Shown: positions 1-10,229 of the stretch, piece by piece
Layout of the letters: each line of letters begins with the position of its first letter
Position numbering within the stretch: position 1 is the stretch's first letter
Assembly (NCBI GenBank): GCA_037447655.1
Contig: JBBHKE010000928.1
Coordinates: forward strand, 155,987-219,986
Length of the DNA stretch: 64,000 nt
Direction: 5' to 3'
DNA from: Zygnema cylindricum
Taxonomy: Eukaryota > Streptophyta > Zygnematophyceae > Zygnematales > Zygnemataceae
Position numbers and translations under genes: made by a program
Notes under the pieces: model-generated
Told to the model about the DNA's origin: nothing
Seen by the model: the letters and a program-made list of their open reading frames with translations, nothing else
Database searches by the model: none

Positions 1-780
1 TGGAGAGGGGGAGAGGGGGAGAGGGGGGGAGGAGGGGAGAGGGGGAGAGGTGGAGAGAGAGGGAGAGAGAAGGGGAGAGAGGGGGGAGGGAGTGAGAGGG
101 GGAGGGAGGGAGGAAGGGAAGGAGGGAGGGAGGAAGGGAGGGAGGGAGGGAAGGAGGGAGGGAGGGAGGGAGGGAGGGAAGGAGGGAGGGAGGGAGGGAG
201 GGAGGGAGGGAGGGAGGGAGGGAGGGAGGGAGGGAGTGAGGGAGGGAAGGAGGGGAGGGAGGGAGGGAGGGAGGGAGGGAGGGAGGGAGGGAGGGAGGGA
301 GGGAGAGGGGGGGGACAGGGGAAGAGGGGGACAGGGGAAGAGGGGGACAGGGGGAGAGGAGGAGAGGGGGAGAGGGAAAGAGAGAGAGGTACGGAAGGAG
401 GGAAGGAGGGAGGTGGGAGGGAGAGGGAGATGGAGTGGGAGGGTGAGAGAGAGGGAGAAATGGATTCAGAGGGAGGGAGAGGAGGAGATAGAGAAAAGGG
501 AAGAGACAGAGAGAAAGAGGGGAGGCGGAGATAGAAAGGAGAGAGAGGAAGGGAGGGGGAGGTGCCGAGGGAGAGTGGGATGCACACGAAGAGGGAGAGG
601 CGGAGAAAGAGGCAGAGGGGGAACGGGGCGGGGGGAGGGGAAAGGCGGGTGAGGTGGTGGGAGGTGGGATGGAAGGCGGGGGAGAGGGGAGGAGAGGGGG
701 AGTTGGGGAGGGAAATGTGAAGGAAAAAGACAAGAAGGGAAGTTAGAGGAAGAGGGGGAAGGAAGAGGAGTCGGAGGGCC
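1..780. repeat. GGGA/GAGG purine microsatellite tract
   Basis: The + strand is almost pure purine, made of imperfect GGGA, GAGGGG and GGGAGA units, most regular around 105-305. Long open frames across it encode only Arg/Glu/Gly repeats and are artefacts. It ends just before a splice acceptor at 829, so it probably lies in an intron of the LysM-like gene. Unlike most introns here it is purine-rich, not pyrimidine-rich, on the sense strand. Confidence 0.95.
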
Positions 781-829
781 TGGCCTGCTTAACTGAAATC
801 TCAACGGTTTCTTCTGTTACTTTTCGCAG

Positions 830-1081
830 GTATGTGTGGCCTATCAGAGCGTCCCTCCCTTAGGTTGTAGGCCGTACTACACGTGGAAAAGAAGTGACAC
901 GTGTAATTCCGTAAAATCCGCATTTTGTGGATCGAGATCACGGTCGCCGTGGAAGAATTGCCTGGGAGTTAAGGCCGGGACCTGTACCGGAATTGGATCT
1001 GCTTGGGCCGTCGGAAGGACTATATGCGTTAAATCTTGTAAAAATGGTGCGGGAAATAAAGTGCCAGGATGTAAGAACTAG
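830..1081 (+). CDS. LysM-like secreted cysteine-rich protein, terminal exon (partial)
   Basis: This is the last coding exon of a gene whose 5' part lies left of the window. A pyrimidine tract ending in TTTTCGCAG precedes position 830, and the frame stays open to the TAG ending at 1081. The 83 residues carry nine cysteines. A segment with SDTCNSV, a Trp-Lys-Asn-Cys stretch and AVGRTICV follows the plan of a Cys-containing LysM module (GDTC...I...N.C...VG..LCV). LysM modules bind N-acetylglucosamine polymers such as chitin or peptidoglycan, and proteins with this many cysteines are usually extracellular. No internal ATG fits the start, so I begin at the acceptor. The LysM call rests on motif order only. 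A second LysM gene lies at 57-59.6 kb, so the pair may belong to a family. Without upstream exons I cannot tell a secreted protein from a receptor ectodomain. Confidence 0.6.
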   Translation, partial: VCVAYQSVPPLGCRPYYTWKRSDTCNSVKSAFCGSRSRSPWKNCLGVKAGTCTGIGSAWAVGRTICVKSCKNGAGNKVPGCKN

Positions 1082-2206
1082 TATTTAACTATTTATTATG
1101 TTTGGCCACGTGGCGTGGACTTAGAATTTATGACTGACAGAACTAATGGGATTTAGGTGGAATAAAGGTAAAGATACGGTCGTCTGGTACGATGATTTTC
1201 AGTTCCCATTTAATGTTTAACGGATTTTTAATCACTGAACGGAAGGAGGATCGGCGACCATATTTTGAGTTGTTAGTGGTAATGGTAGAAGTGGAGATTT
1301 TTGAAGGTAGACATTTATGAGGACCAAAGGAAGTTGAATGGCAATCGATGAGAAATCCTTTTGAAAACCATAAAAGACACCCTTGAAGACTTAATTTTAC
1401 ACACCTTTTATTAAATTATGTTTTACAGTCCTTCTTGAAATACCTTTGCGTTAATTGGGGGTTCCAGGGAAAACTTATGTGCTGTTATTTTTGAAAAGAA
1501 AGGGCTGAAAAATAAGTAAATGCATCTTGGATTTTGATGCTTGGATTTCAATGTCGGATATGTGATGTTTGGGTTTTGTTGTTATTCGTGTTTGAATTTT
1601 GATATCCGATACTCGATGTTTAAATTTATTGCCTTCTTTTTTTCATTTCTTTTTGCCTCTTTTCTTTTTAATGTTTTATGTTTAAATTACGATGCCCCGG
1701 ATATTTGATGTTTTGTATGTTTGGGTTTTGATGTCGAATTTATATATCTGAATTTTGATGTCAAAGGTTCTTTGTTTTCATCCTAATGTCCAACATTTTG
1801 CATTTAACTCATGATTTTTTTGTTTCATGTAGAGGAACTTGCAATGTGCGGAATCAATGTCAATGTCAATGAAACAATGTCGGTTCGTAGATGGTGCGGT
1901 TACGTTGGTCGTATGTTACGTCGCGCGTTTTATGTCATTTTGTTTCATTCGTACGTTTCATGTGGACGTTTTGTTTCGTTTCGTTTTGTTTTGTTTTCAG
2001 GCGAGTTAAGTTGTGGTACAGGACCTCTGGTGTCGCGACGTGGCCATATTTTTTTCTCAGGGTACGGCCCCATGTACTTGTAACTTAGCGAATTTACTTT
2101 GTTTTTTAGCGCAGATTCGGCGGACACGGATTTCAGGTGTCCCATAATTGTTAATTACGGTGTGACGATTGTATACGTCGACAATGCGCGTGACGGTTGT
2201 CAACGT
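1082..2206. other. AT-rich spacer downstream of LysM-like exon
   Basis: No convincing gene is seen. Around 1520-1800 there is a loosely repeated T-rich phrase (gatgtttgggttttgatgtc and variants). At 2050-2215 a stretch containing GTATACGTCGACAAT matches, in inverted orientation, sequence near 43.63-43.82 kb, so it is dispersed repeat material. Confidence 0.5.
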
Positions 2207-2214
2207 GTACAATC

Positions 2215-2726
2215 CATAGTTCAAAAGTAGGTGAAAGTAGGCCCATACAATATGCCTATTGTATGCAAAACATACAATATGCCCTTAAGACCCATATTGT
2301 ATTGGTCGAAAAATGAAAAAAAATAGTTACAGGGTTGAGTTGCACATCGATCGATAGAGAATTAAACGTCATGTCTAAATTTTGAAAAAAAATCGGACAA
2401 AAAAAACAATTTCTGTGAGTTTTGAGGTAAAACTTATTTAAACCGTTAGATTCAGACGATCGGACGGTCTCTGATCAAAGTAGTGATCTAAGAAGATCAC
2501 ATGAAAAGCCCATAATACAACTTACGATAGGACTATCTGTCATATTAGCGTCTGCAATTTTGAACGTCGGCGTGCGCTGAACTATGATCATACGTCAGAT
2601 TCGTACGTCCGTACAAGAGTGTCCACAACGAACACCCATACAGTATGCCTACTCTACGCGAGTTTAGTGCCAAGTTTTGTGCGCCTACCAAAGGCCTACC
2701 ATAAAAACGCCTACTTTTGAACTATG
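2215..2726. mobile_element. hAT-like MITE (512 bp) with 8-bp target duplication
   Basis: Terminal inverted repeats begin CATAGTTCAAAAGTAGG at the left and end CCTACTTTTGAACTATG at the right. The direct repeat GTACAATC flanks both ends (2207-2214 and 2727-2734), a perfect 8-bp duplication as made by hAT transposases. There is no coding capacity, so it is non-autonomous. A shorter inverted relative lies at 44922-45226. Confidence 0.88.
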
Positions 2727-2734
2727 GTACAATC

Positions 2735-3578
2735 TGTCTTGCCGCACCGTATTTTTCGAAACTTTTTGAAGCGTCGCAAGACACATCGTATTTTCTGAAA
2801 CGATTTGGCATGTCACATGTCATTGCGTGACATCGTCGACGTACAGCTTTGCAGCCGTCGCTGTACCTTTTATTCTAGCATGCCTATCTACTGGGCCATT
2901 GGCCAATGAAAACTCTGTATCGTACAGCAAGTACAGTACCTGTATCCCGCGATGCTTTCAGAACCTAAATATATGAAAGCTTTAAATCCCACCTGAGATT
3001 TGAACTCTACATATGCACACTAAAACTATAATACTCGTCTGACGAATTGTACGCCTTTCCTTTCGTGCGCCGACATTGTATTCAGTACCTGCCAAAGGTT
3101 ATCGCGTCACTGGTCTCAATGAGAGGTCGACGTTCGATTTCATCCGTTCGATGAAAGCAATTTGGGGTGGGGATACGTGGCTACCGTACACAAGTACGAT
3201 CGCCGCTAGATTTTCCTCGACACTGTTGATCTCACGCCAAATGTCGTGTAGCCACCCCACTTTGAGATTTTCCGTAGATTACTCAGATGAGTTATCTGTT
3301 TGAGAGGTACGCGGTAAAATAGTACGGAAAGTGCTTATGTAGTGTTGGGTATCGGGTAAATTCATATCGCGATAATTTCGATAATCGATATATCGAATAT
3401 CGATCGAGCAGACTCCTCGATATATCGTACCGATCCCAACATAAACCATCGCGATATTTATCGCGATATATATTATTTTAAAAATTTTATATTTTATATT
3501 TTAATGTAATTTGTTATTTTAGCGAAAAAAAACAAATTGTTTGATACGCCACGTACGACGTGATTTTCGTTTCGTGAC
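2735..3578. other. Non-coding spacer with TATCGCGATA-type palindromes
   Basis: No gene is supported. From about 3345 to 3480 the sequence has a terminus-like phrase TAGTGTTGGGTATCGG followed by dense cgatatatcg and tatcgcgata palindromes. The same motif cluster recurs near 46.07-46.46 and 60.28-60.62 kb, so it looks like one end of a dispersed element. Confidence 0.45.
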
Positions 3579-3581
3579 TTA

Positions 3582-4308
3582 GGGTGAAGTTCCATCATAC
3601 GTTTCTGTAATTGTACAGCCAACTCTACAGACCGGGTCGATTGAGTCGAAGCTCCATCACGTAGAGTCTGTAAGCCACGTGCTCTAAATTGACTGGCGCC
3701 ACGAAAGCAGCGATCCGATATTGAATATCTTTCAGATTTTTAGCACCGACAAACTTAACTTCAAATCTTGTCTTGCGTACCATGTAACTGCGTACGACAT
3801 GACCATACGACAAAACTTTTATACATTTTGCAGACGACGCCAGCTCATATTTTAGGGTTTCAGTTTTCGAACATAACGAAAGTCCTTCGACAGAAATAGT
3901 GTGACAACAAAAGTTACTGAAAATAGCGTGACGGGGGAATGTTACGAAATTTCGTTTTGATTTTCGTTTATATTTTGGAAACCGCGTGTCATATGGAAAT
4001 CTTAAGATTTTTCGTTGGTTTTCCATCATGACACGTAGCTTAATTGTCCACCATGTCACAATTTTTTTTATCTGTGTATGCTAACCCACCTCGTCGAGGT
4101 GGGTTGAGTCTAACAGAGAAAATTGAAGCGAACTCATCGCAGATAAACATCCGACAGCCAGTATTACCTCCAAGACCTCCGGAGAGTATCGGCAAGATTC
4201 TCTGTAATGTTGGTTTTCGTATAAAAACAAAATAGGCAGTACGATCTGGTACGAAGAGTCGCGGATTTCTGTTAGAAACGCCACTTTTCGCTTGATGGAA
4301 CTTCACCC
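3582..4308. mobile_element. PIF/Harbinger-like MITE (727 bp)
   Basis: The ends are perfect inverted repeats, GGGTGAAGTTCCATCA at the left and its complement at the right. TTA flanks both sides (3579-3581 and 4309-4311), the 3-bp target duplication typical of PIF/Harbinger transposons. No intact transposase is visible; the minus-strand frames inside are not recognised. Related ends occur on the nested element at 14394-15091 and the degenerate copy near 5.73-6.43 kb. Confidence 0.82.
4083..4105. repeat. Short perfect hairpin
   Basis: AACCCACCTC, a 3-base loop GTC, then GAGGTGGGTT form a 10-bp perfect stem inside the PIF-like element. A larger related hairpin is at 4574-4618. Confidence 0.75.
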
Positions 4309-4573
4309 TTAAAGGAAGACGCCGCAAAATGTAACCGACATTCTGTAATTCATATAATTACTTATTTGTAAGGGTATGGTTACGTCAGACGAAAAGTGAG
4401 GTTTAATACAGAATTTTGTACTTACCCGTACAATGCCGTGCTATATTTTCGTGAGTTTCTTGAAAACAATATTACAGAAAATAAGACTACGATTCTCCAA
4501 GTATCCGGGAGACGACGTCGACCGTCCGATTACATTTTGGTCTTCATCTGCGAAGTAATCGCTCCATCCGCCT

Positions 4574-4618
4574 CTGTATTGGTGAACCCACCTCCGCGAG
4601 GTGGCTTCACCAATACAG
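4574..4618. repeat. Long hairpin, 21-bp arms with 3-nt loop
   Basis: The arm beginning CTGTATTGGTGAA and running to CCACCTC pairs with GAGGTGG...TTCACCAATACAG around a CGC loop, with one mismatch. It shares its core with the hairpin at 4083-4105. The surrounding 4.42-4.65 kb resembles the reverse complement of 4.04-4.24 kb, so the two sit in a larger imperfect inverted repeat. Confidence 0.8.
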
Positions 4619-4650
4619 AACCAGTCAATTCGCTACACCTGGACAATTGA

Positions 4651-5550
4651 CACGTGCGTCGATGAAAAATGAAAAATTTCACACGCCGAAAAAGTCACGT
4701 GCCTTCGGACAAGGTGACCGTAAAATCTTTGCCGAAAAGAAATACGGTTTTTTCTTGAAAGTCACCAGAGTGAAGGAGATCTCTGAGGTACATTGACGCA
4801 GTACACTTGCGAAGTACACGTACATAATACGCAAATACGGATTTACATAAGAAAATAGTCGGTTTTCAAATCTTTGACGATTTTAGAGATTTTATCGTCG
4901 ACTTACGTGGAACCACTCAAATCAGAACACGTATGTAAAAACTTGTTTACAGACGATACGCGACGCGCATGTACGTACGTAAATGACTAGCAGGTACAGG
5001 AAAAATTCGTTGGGGTCTTGGACCTCCACTTTCATTAATGGGTCCTTAGCAAAAGTTTACGTCGTCTTCGTTTTTCCTACTCTTTCTCACTCGACTGCTC
5101 CTCTTTCACTCTTCTGTGAATGAAATACAACGATGATAGTATCAAATGAAAAATCATTTTTTTCTCTTTTTTTTGAATATTTTTGGTCGTAGTTTGATGG
5201 CATATCTAATGATAAAAGATAAGAAAAAGAAATCGGGAGGCCATGGCGGAAAGTTTACGTACTAATGACGTCATAATATAGCATGACTTCGCTATGTCAC
5301 AAAACCCTACACATCTACAATGTCACAAAAACCTCGAACGTCTAAAATCGTCGCCGATTTTGTAGACGTCACTAATTTTAGGAAGTTTCGTAGTTGTCTA
5401 CATTTTGTTTCGTAGACTGTCGCACATTTTGTAGACGTCTACAACAGTCACATATTTGAAATAATGAAGGCGCGAGTAATGATTGACATAGGAACATTTT
5501 GAAAATTACACGGTAAAATCTGCGCTAAAATCTAGAGTAACATTCCAAAG
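4651..5550. other. Intergenic, no gene seen
   Basis: No supported coding region. Between about 5290 and 5450 there are repeated phrases around tctacaatgtcac and gtagacgtc, giving short inverted and direct repeats. Confidence 0.45.
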
Positions 5551-5695
5551 TTTCGGTTATATAAGCACACACCCTTAGTCCTCTCCTCACAGCCTCTCAG
5601 CACTGTCATACAAAAGCCAGAATACAAAAGCCATAATACAGGTGATTTCAATACTCAAACTCCAACTGCTCCAGACACACCAGACCCGCAACAAG
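5550..5695 (+). promoter_or_regulatory. Candidate core promoter and 5' leader of the small-peptide gene
   Basis: A TATA-like element (GGTTATATAAGCACA) at about 5558-5572 is followed by a pyrimidine-rich stretch and a C/A-rich leader of roughly 100 bases ending in CAACAAG before ATG at 5696. The leader has no upstream ATG in good context. This arrangement suits a strongly transcribed polymerase II gene. It is a sequence-pattern call only. Confidence 0.5.
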
Positions 5696-6562
5696 ATGAG
5701 TGGTGAGTATCCGTGCAAGCTCAGGTTATGGATCCATTAGGCGGTGCCAGTAAACGTAAAAATGCATGTACATAAGGCCTTCATTCCATTTTGTCGGTTT
5801 AGTAACCGAATTTGTTATTGGGTGGCAAATGTTAGTTGGTCATGCAAAAAACTATTTCGATCGTGCAAATCTATATAGAATCGTTGACAGCAAGGTGATA
5901 ACGCAATATTTGTACCACCGAAGGTAAAAAGTGACTCGTTCGATTTTATCGAATACAATTTGTACGAGCGGACGAAATTAAGATTTGAAAAAGCATGCGA
6001 AAAATGTTAGAATGGTTAGTGGATGGCACCAGCAGCATGAAAAAATATCCTATAAAAGATTTTCACGCGGCTTCCGGTGGCCTCGCATCCACCCGGGTGG
6101 AAGTCACATCGCCTATGCAACGTGTATGCACCTGATGGCGCGTTCATCGTGGATATTTTTTCACTTTTCCACGCTACACAATGCTTTATGTTTCATGCTT
6201 TGTAAATTGACCTCCTCTAGGTCACTTGTTGCAAACTAGAAGTACGACGGATGAGGTATCTGCATCTACATCCGACGTTCGAGGTTTACCCCCATAACTT
6301 TGGAGAATCAAATCAGTCATTCAATAGCCTTTTTTTCTGACTGAATAAAATTGGTATGGCACAATAACAAACAATACGACATTCAATAAACAACCGCATT
6401 TTTTCCTTAATAAAACTTCACCCTCGGACCTATGAAAACAGTGAAAATTAGCTAGAGCAAGAAGCAATAGATAATCATAAATCGCACAAAGCAACCGGAA
6501 AGAAGAAAGGAAATAAATTCTCGAAAGAGAAACCCACCTCCAAACCCGTTGGAAAGGAGTAG
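5696..6562 (+). CDS. Candidate two-exon gene for a 37-residue Lys-rich peptide
   Basis: Exon 1 is 5696-5702 (ATG AGT G) and stops at a consensus donor GTGAGT. Exon 2 runs from 6456, after acceptor TTAGCTAG, to TAG at 6560-6562. Phase 1 is preserved across the join. The peptide starts MSEQEAIDNHKSHKATG, continues with a KKKGNKFSKEKP core and ends PVGKE; about a third of it is Lys, so it is strongly basic and likely disordered. I recognise no family. The intron holds a degenerate PIF-like MITE, and Copia-1 begins 15 bases past the stop, in what would be the 3' UTR. Evidence for a real gene is the TATA-leader-ATG-donor order and the in-phase exon 2. An acceptor 15 bases downstream would also stay in frame and shorten the peptide by five residues. 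It could still be chance. Confidence 0.42.
5725..6427. mobile_element. Degenerate PIF/Harbinger-like MITE
   Basis: The left part (CCATTAGGCGGTGCCAGTAA) and right part (ending AAAACTTCACCC) resemble the ends of the element at 14394-15091 read on the opposite strand. The interior shares long similarity with it, including the stretch around GGCGCGTTCATCGTGGATAT. The terminal repeats are eroded and no target duplication is evident. It lies within the intron of the candidate small gene. Confidence 0.6.
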
Positions 6563-6576
6563 TTTAACGAAAAATC

Positions 6577-7211
6577 TGTTCGATTATTGTCGTTTTTGCG
6601 ACACTTCGCGAAGCGTCATACCAACTTGTATTTGTTTGACGCGAACTGTCGCGTCATCATACAAAAAGTACTACGTCGCTTCGCGACGGTACTTTTGATG
6701 TCTGTGAATGAAACATACTATTTCAATCCGCGTCACTTGTTTGTTTCGTGCGCAGGTGATTCAATTTTGCGTGCAGGTGTGTTCGTGAAGCGACACGTGT
6801 TTAAGTCAACGTTTGGAGTTTGTTGTTTCAAAATAACAAGCGTGTGCGCCTTCTTTCGTGGAAATTTCATTGAAGATTGCACAGTCAGCTAGGGACAGAT
6901 TTCGTCGCTACGTTAAGTTTTGCTTTTCGTTTCTTGTTGTCTCTTAGTGTAGAGTAGCGAATATATATAGGCAACAGTGTACATGTGTAGAGTATGGAAT
7001 TAATTTATTCTATCTTACATGATTGAATCATAGAGGATTTGATATTGAGTAAGAGATTAGAGAGAAGAGATGATGTAAAGAGGCTTCGGCCAAGAACACT
7101 TATAAATCTTTTTGACTGAATATTCCTCTTGTCTTTTATGAGCTTCCGCTGAGTAATGTTTTATGTTTTGTGAATTATTAAGAGTGAATGTCTTTCGCTC
7201 AAGATCCTTCA
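6577..7211 (+). repeat. Copia-1 5' LTR
   Basis: 635 bases, closely matching the 3' LTR with scattered substitutions. A TATA-like TATATATAGG near 6960 is a plausible promoter for the element's RNA. The gag ATG at 7188 lies inside the LTR, 24 bases before its end. Confidence 0.93.
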
Positions 7212-8630
7212 TTTGGTATTGGAGCTAGTGCTTCGGAGATAGAGAGAGAGCGCATGGGAAGGAAGAAGAATAGAAATACTCCTTCCCCCGTGTCGACTTC
7301 GGAGAGAGCAAGAGAGTTCAGTTTTTCGGGTTCTCAATTTGAGGAGACCCGGAATACGGAGAGAAAATTTGAGGAAATGTTTGATACATTAATGAGATAT
7401 GAAGATTCACGATTTCAAACTCAATCTAGTGAGAAAAGAGAATTTGCTTCATTTCAGGCTGCCGATCCATTCAGTGGTGGAGCTAATGAGAGTGAGATAA
7501 AAGAGAGAATTAGGAAAGGTGAAGCAAAGATAGAGGAAGATTCAGATTTTGAAGAGGCATTGGATAATGAAGATGATTATAATATGTCGGGGAAATCCGT
7601 GGCCTTTAATGGCACCAATTATGCAGTTAGGAAGAAATTTATTTCAAATCAACTTATTCTCAAGAGGCTTTGGAGGATTGTCAATGGAGAGGAGAAGATG
7701 CCAACGGAGAGTAAGTCACGTGCTTAATGGAGGTTGAAGGATATTGCGGCAACGACCGGTTTGATGAAGAATTGCACTTCTTCCTCGCTTGATCATTTTC
7801 TCGCTCACGGCACGGCCCATGAGTGTTGGCAAGCACTTGAGGAGCAATATGAGAAAGGCGTTGAGAACAAGGGTCAATATGTTTATACCGACTTTATGAA
7901 TTTTAAAACCAAGTCAAATGAATTGATGGATGATGCCTTGAAGCGCTTCAATATTATACTCGAGCAATTACTCAACAATGGCTGAGTTATTTTGGATACG
8001 GATAAATTAAGCGTGTTTCTTAACGCTTTGTTGAACAAGCCTTCGCATCTTAAAGCTATTTTACGAGCAAAGGGGGATAACACCTTCGGATCCACCGTCA
8101 ATTTTATCAAAATGTCGGATGGAGCTCCATCGCCTTCTTCAAGTGGAGGAGGAGGAGTTCTCAACTCTACAACTCCCGAAACTCTGGATCTTAACTATGC
8201 CGGTGGTAGAGGAGGTGGTAGTGGAGGTGGCCCAAGAGGTGGTGGTGGCGGCCGAGGCAACAAGAGGGATCAAGGTCGTCCACCGAAGGTCCCTTCGGAT
8301 CTTTCCAATGTGACATGCTACCGGTGTAACCTTCTTGGACATTTGTCTTCATCTTGTCCGAATAAGGATAAGCAATTTCATTTTTGCGGTATGTGGGGGC
8401 ATACGATCCCTCAATGTTATGGAAAGAGTGGAGATCCCGGAAGTGGAAGAGGAGGTAGAGGAAGTGATAGAGGCACCCGATGTGGCGGCCGAGGAGGTGA
8501 CCGCGGTGGTGGCCGTGGTTACGGTAATGCAAATTACTTTGACCATGGTAATGAAACCGGTGATGATTTTCCGGTTCTTAACCTTACCCTTGATTCGGTA
8601 AGTAGTGGAGGAAATTTGGAGAGAGAGTGA
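7188..8630 (+). pseudogene. Copia-1 gag region
   Basis: The gag frame starts at ATG 7188 within the LTR and continues to 8630, broken by in-frame stops at about 7725 and 7983. It holds a UBN2-like gag body (motifs AFNGTNYAVRKK and ALEEQYEKG) and a Gly-rich segment. A zinc knuckle CYRCNLLGHLSSSC (CX2CX4HX4C) follows. A second knuckle has lost its first Cys: it reads FHFCGMWGHTIPQC where Copia-2 has CFNCGKVGHTSQQC. Gag would package the element's RNA. A frameshift separates it from protease. Confidence 0.9.
7213..7227 (+). other. Copia-1 primer-binding site
   Basis: TTTGGTATTGGAGC directly after the LTR resembles TGGTATCAGAGC, the complement of the initiator Met tRNA 3' end used by many plant copia elements. 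Two bases differ from the usual form. The gag reading frame runs straight through it. Confidence 0.8.
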
Positions 8631-8959
8631 TCATTGATACGGGGGCATCTCACCATGTTTGCACGGATGCCACCTTGTTTGATGACATGAGGGAACTTAC
8701 GGTTCCAAAGTTTATTACGGTTGCAAGCGGCCATGTCATTTCGGTTGGTACGGTTGGCACGGTTCGGCTTGATCTCCTTTCATGGGATAATGATGGGAAA
8801 GAGAGATCGACGGAGTATCGTCTTCAAAATACTCTTTATATTCCGGACGGTTCGGTCAATTTGTTAAGCGTTCCACAAATCCAAAAGAGTGGTGGAAGCT
8901 TACTTGTGAGAGGTGATCAATCTATTGAGATTTGGAATGAGAAAGGGATTGTAATTTGA
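8627..8959 (+). pseudogene. Copia-1 aspartic protease region
   Basis: The catalytic motif IIDTGASHHVCTD is present (Asp-Thr-Gly intact) and the typical SVNLLSVPQIQKSGG segment follows. The frame differs from gag, and a TGA at about 8957 cuts it from the integrase part in the same frame. The protease would process the polyprotein. Confidence 0.9.
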
Positions 8960-10228
8960 GAAGGAGTTGTAACGGATGCGAATCATAGTCGGCTCTTATG
9001 GAGGAGGCCAAAATCTAAAGTTCCCACCAAGGGAATTTCACATCAAATTTTGGAGTTGAAAGGTGATCTTACCTTATGGCATCATCGGATGTGCCAAACA
9101 TCCGAGGTAAGTTTGAAGAAGATGATTCGACATTCTTCAGTGAGGGGTTTGGACCTCGCATCCGGTGAGAAGGTGAACGGATGCGGAGGATGTAGCAAAG
9201 GACGTCAAATTCGGAAATCCCATCCGAATAAAGACATCAAGCATCGAGCTCAAAGTCCTTTGGATGTTGTCCACATCGATCTTTGTGGACATATTAAACC
9301 CGAGACAATTGGAGGTAATAAGTATACTTTGGTAATTGTTGATGACTTCTCTCGGAAGTCATGGGTGTTATTATTGAAAAATAAATCGGATGCATTTGAA
9401 AAATTTAAGGAATGGCATGTCATGGCCGAGAGGCAAATTGATAAGAAGTTTAAGTCCATTCGTTCGGACAATGGAGGGGAGTTTGTTGTTTTTGAGGGGT
9501 ATTGTAAGGAGTGGGGGATAAGGCATCAATTCACGGCGCCTTATTCTCCGAAGTCAAATGGAGTGGCCGAGAGGAAGAATCGTACCTTACAAGAAAAGGC
9601 CCGTGCGATGGTTCATAGCTCCGAACGAGAGATGATTTTGTGGGGAGATGCGATTCTTACGGTGAATTATATTTGTAACCGAAGACTCACTTCGGTTTCC
9701 GGAAGTAAAACACCGGAGGAGTTATGGAGTGGTAGAAAGCCCACGGTTCATCATTTGAGAATTTGGGGATGTAATGCTACGGTTTATGTAGAATCAATTA
9801 AGAGGAGGGGAAATTTGCACCAAGGTGTTGGCCGGGAATTTTTGTTGGTTATAGTGCCAAGGGTAATTTGTATCGTGTGTATGATCCAGCTCGTCACACC
9901 GTGGAGGAATCTCGGAATGTTGATTTTCATGAGGATCTCAAAATCCGCCATGAATTCCGTTGGGAAATTTAAGGAAAATTTGGATTTTTATGAGGAGAGT
10001 GAAATTGAGAATTTTCCGTTCATTGGGGATTCGGAATCCGATGAGGAACCGAATGTAAAAAGTCAGAAAAAGAAATTGGGGAAATCGGTTGAAGTTGAAT
10101 ATGAAAGAAAGTGTAACGGATCTTTGGATTCCCGAGTGCCTTTGAACATTCGGAAATCTCAAAGCTCTAAATCGAGTTCTAAATCGAGTGAGAAGGAAAT
10201 TGAAATCGAATCCGAGGAAGAGAAATAG
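8960..10228 (+). pseudogene. Copia-1 integrase region
   Basis: The His-His-Cys-Cys zinc finger (LWHHRMC ... NGCGGC) is followed by the DDE core: Asp in HIDLCG, Asp in IRSDNGGEF and Glu in NGVAERKNRT. After about 9838 the frame slips relative to Copia-2, so the region after the core is scrambled, then recovers near 9950. The acidic, Ser-rich linker to reverse transcriptase ends at TAG 10226. Confidence 0.9.
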
Positions 10229-10229
10229 G

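Noticed and set aside
50-804. Long open frames with Arg/Glu/Gly or Pro/Ser repeats on both strands
   Set aside because: They are read-outs of a GGGA microsatellite; composition alone keeps the frames open.
2990-3020. GAGATTTGAACTC resembling an inverted tRNA T-arm
   Set aside because: No matching A box or acceptor stem in the surrounding 100 bases.
3625-4059. 144-codon minus-strand frame inside the PIF-like element
   Set aside because: I see no transposase motifs; a DDE-type Harbinger protein would be longer and conserved. Treated as chance in a MITE.
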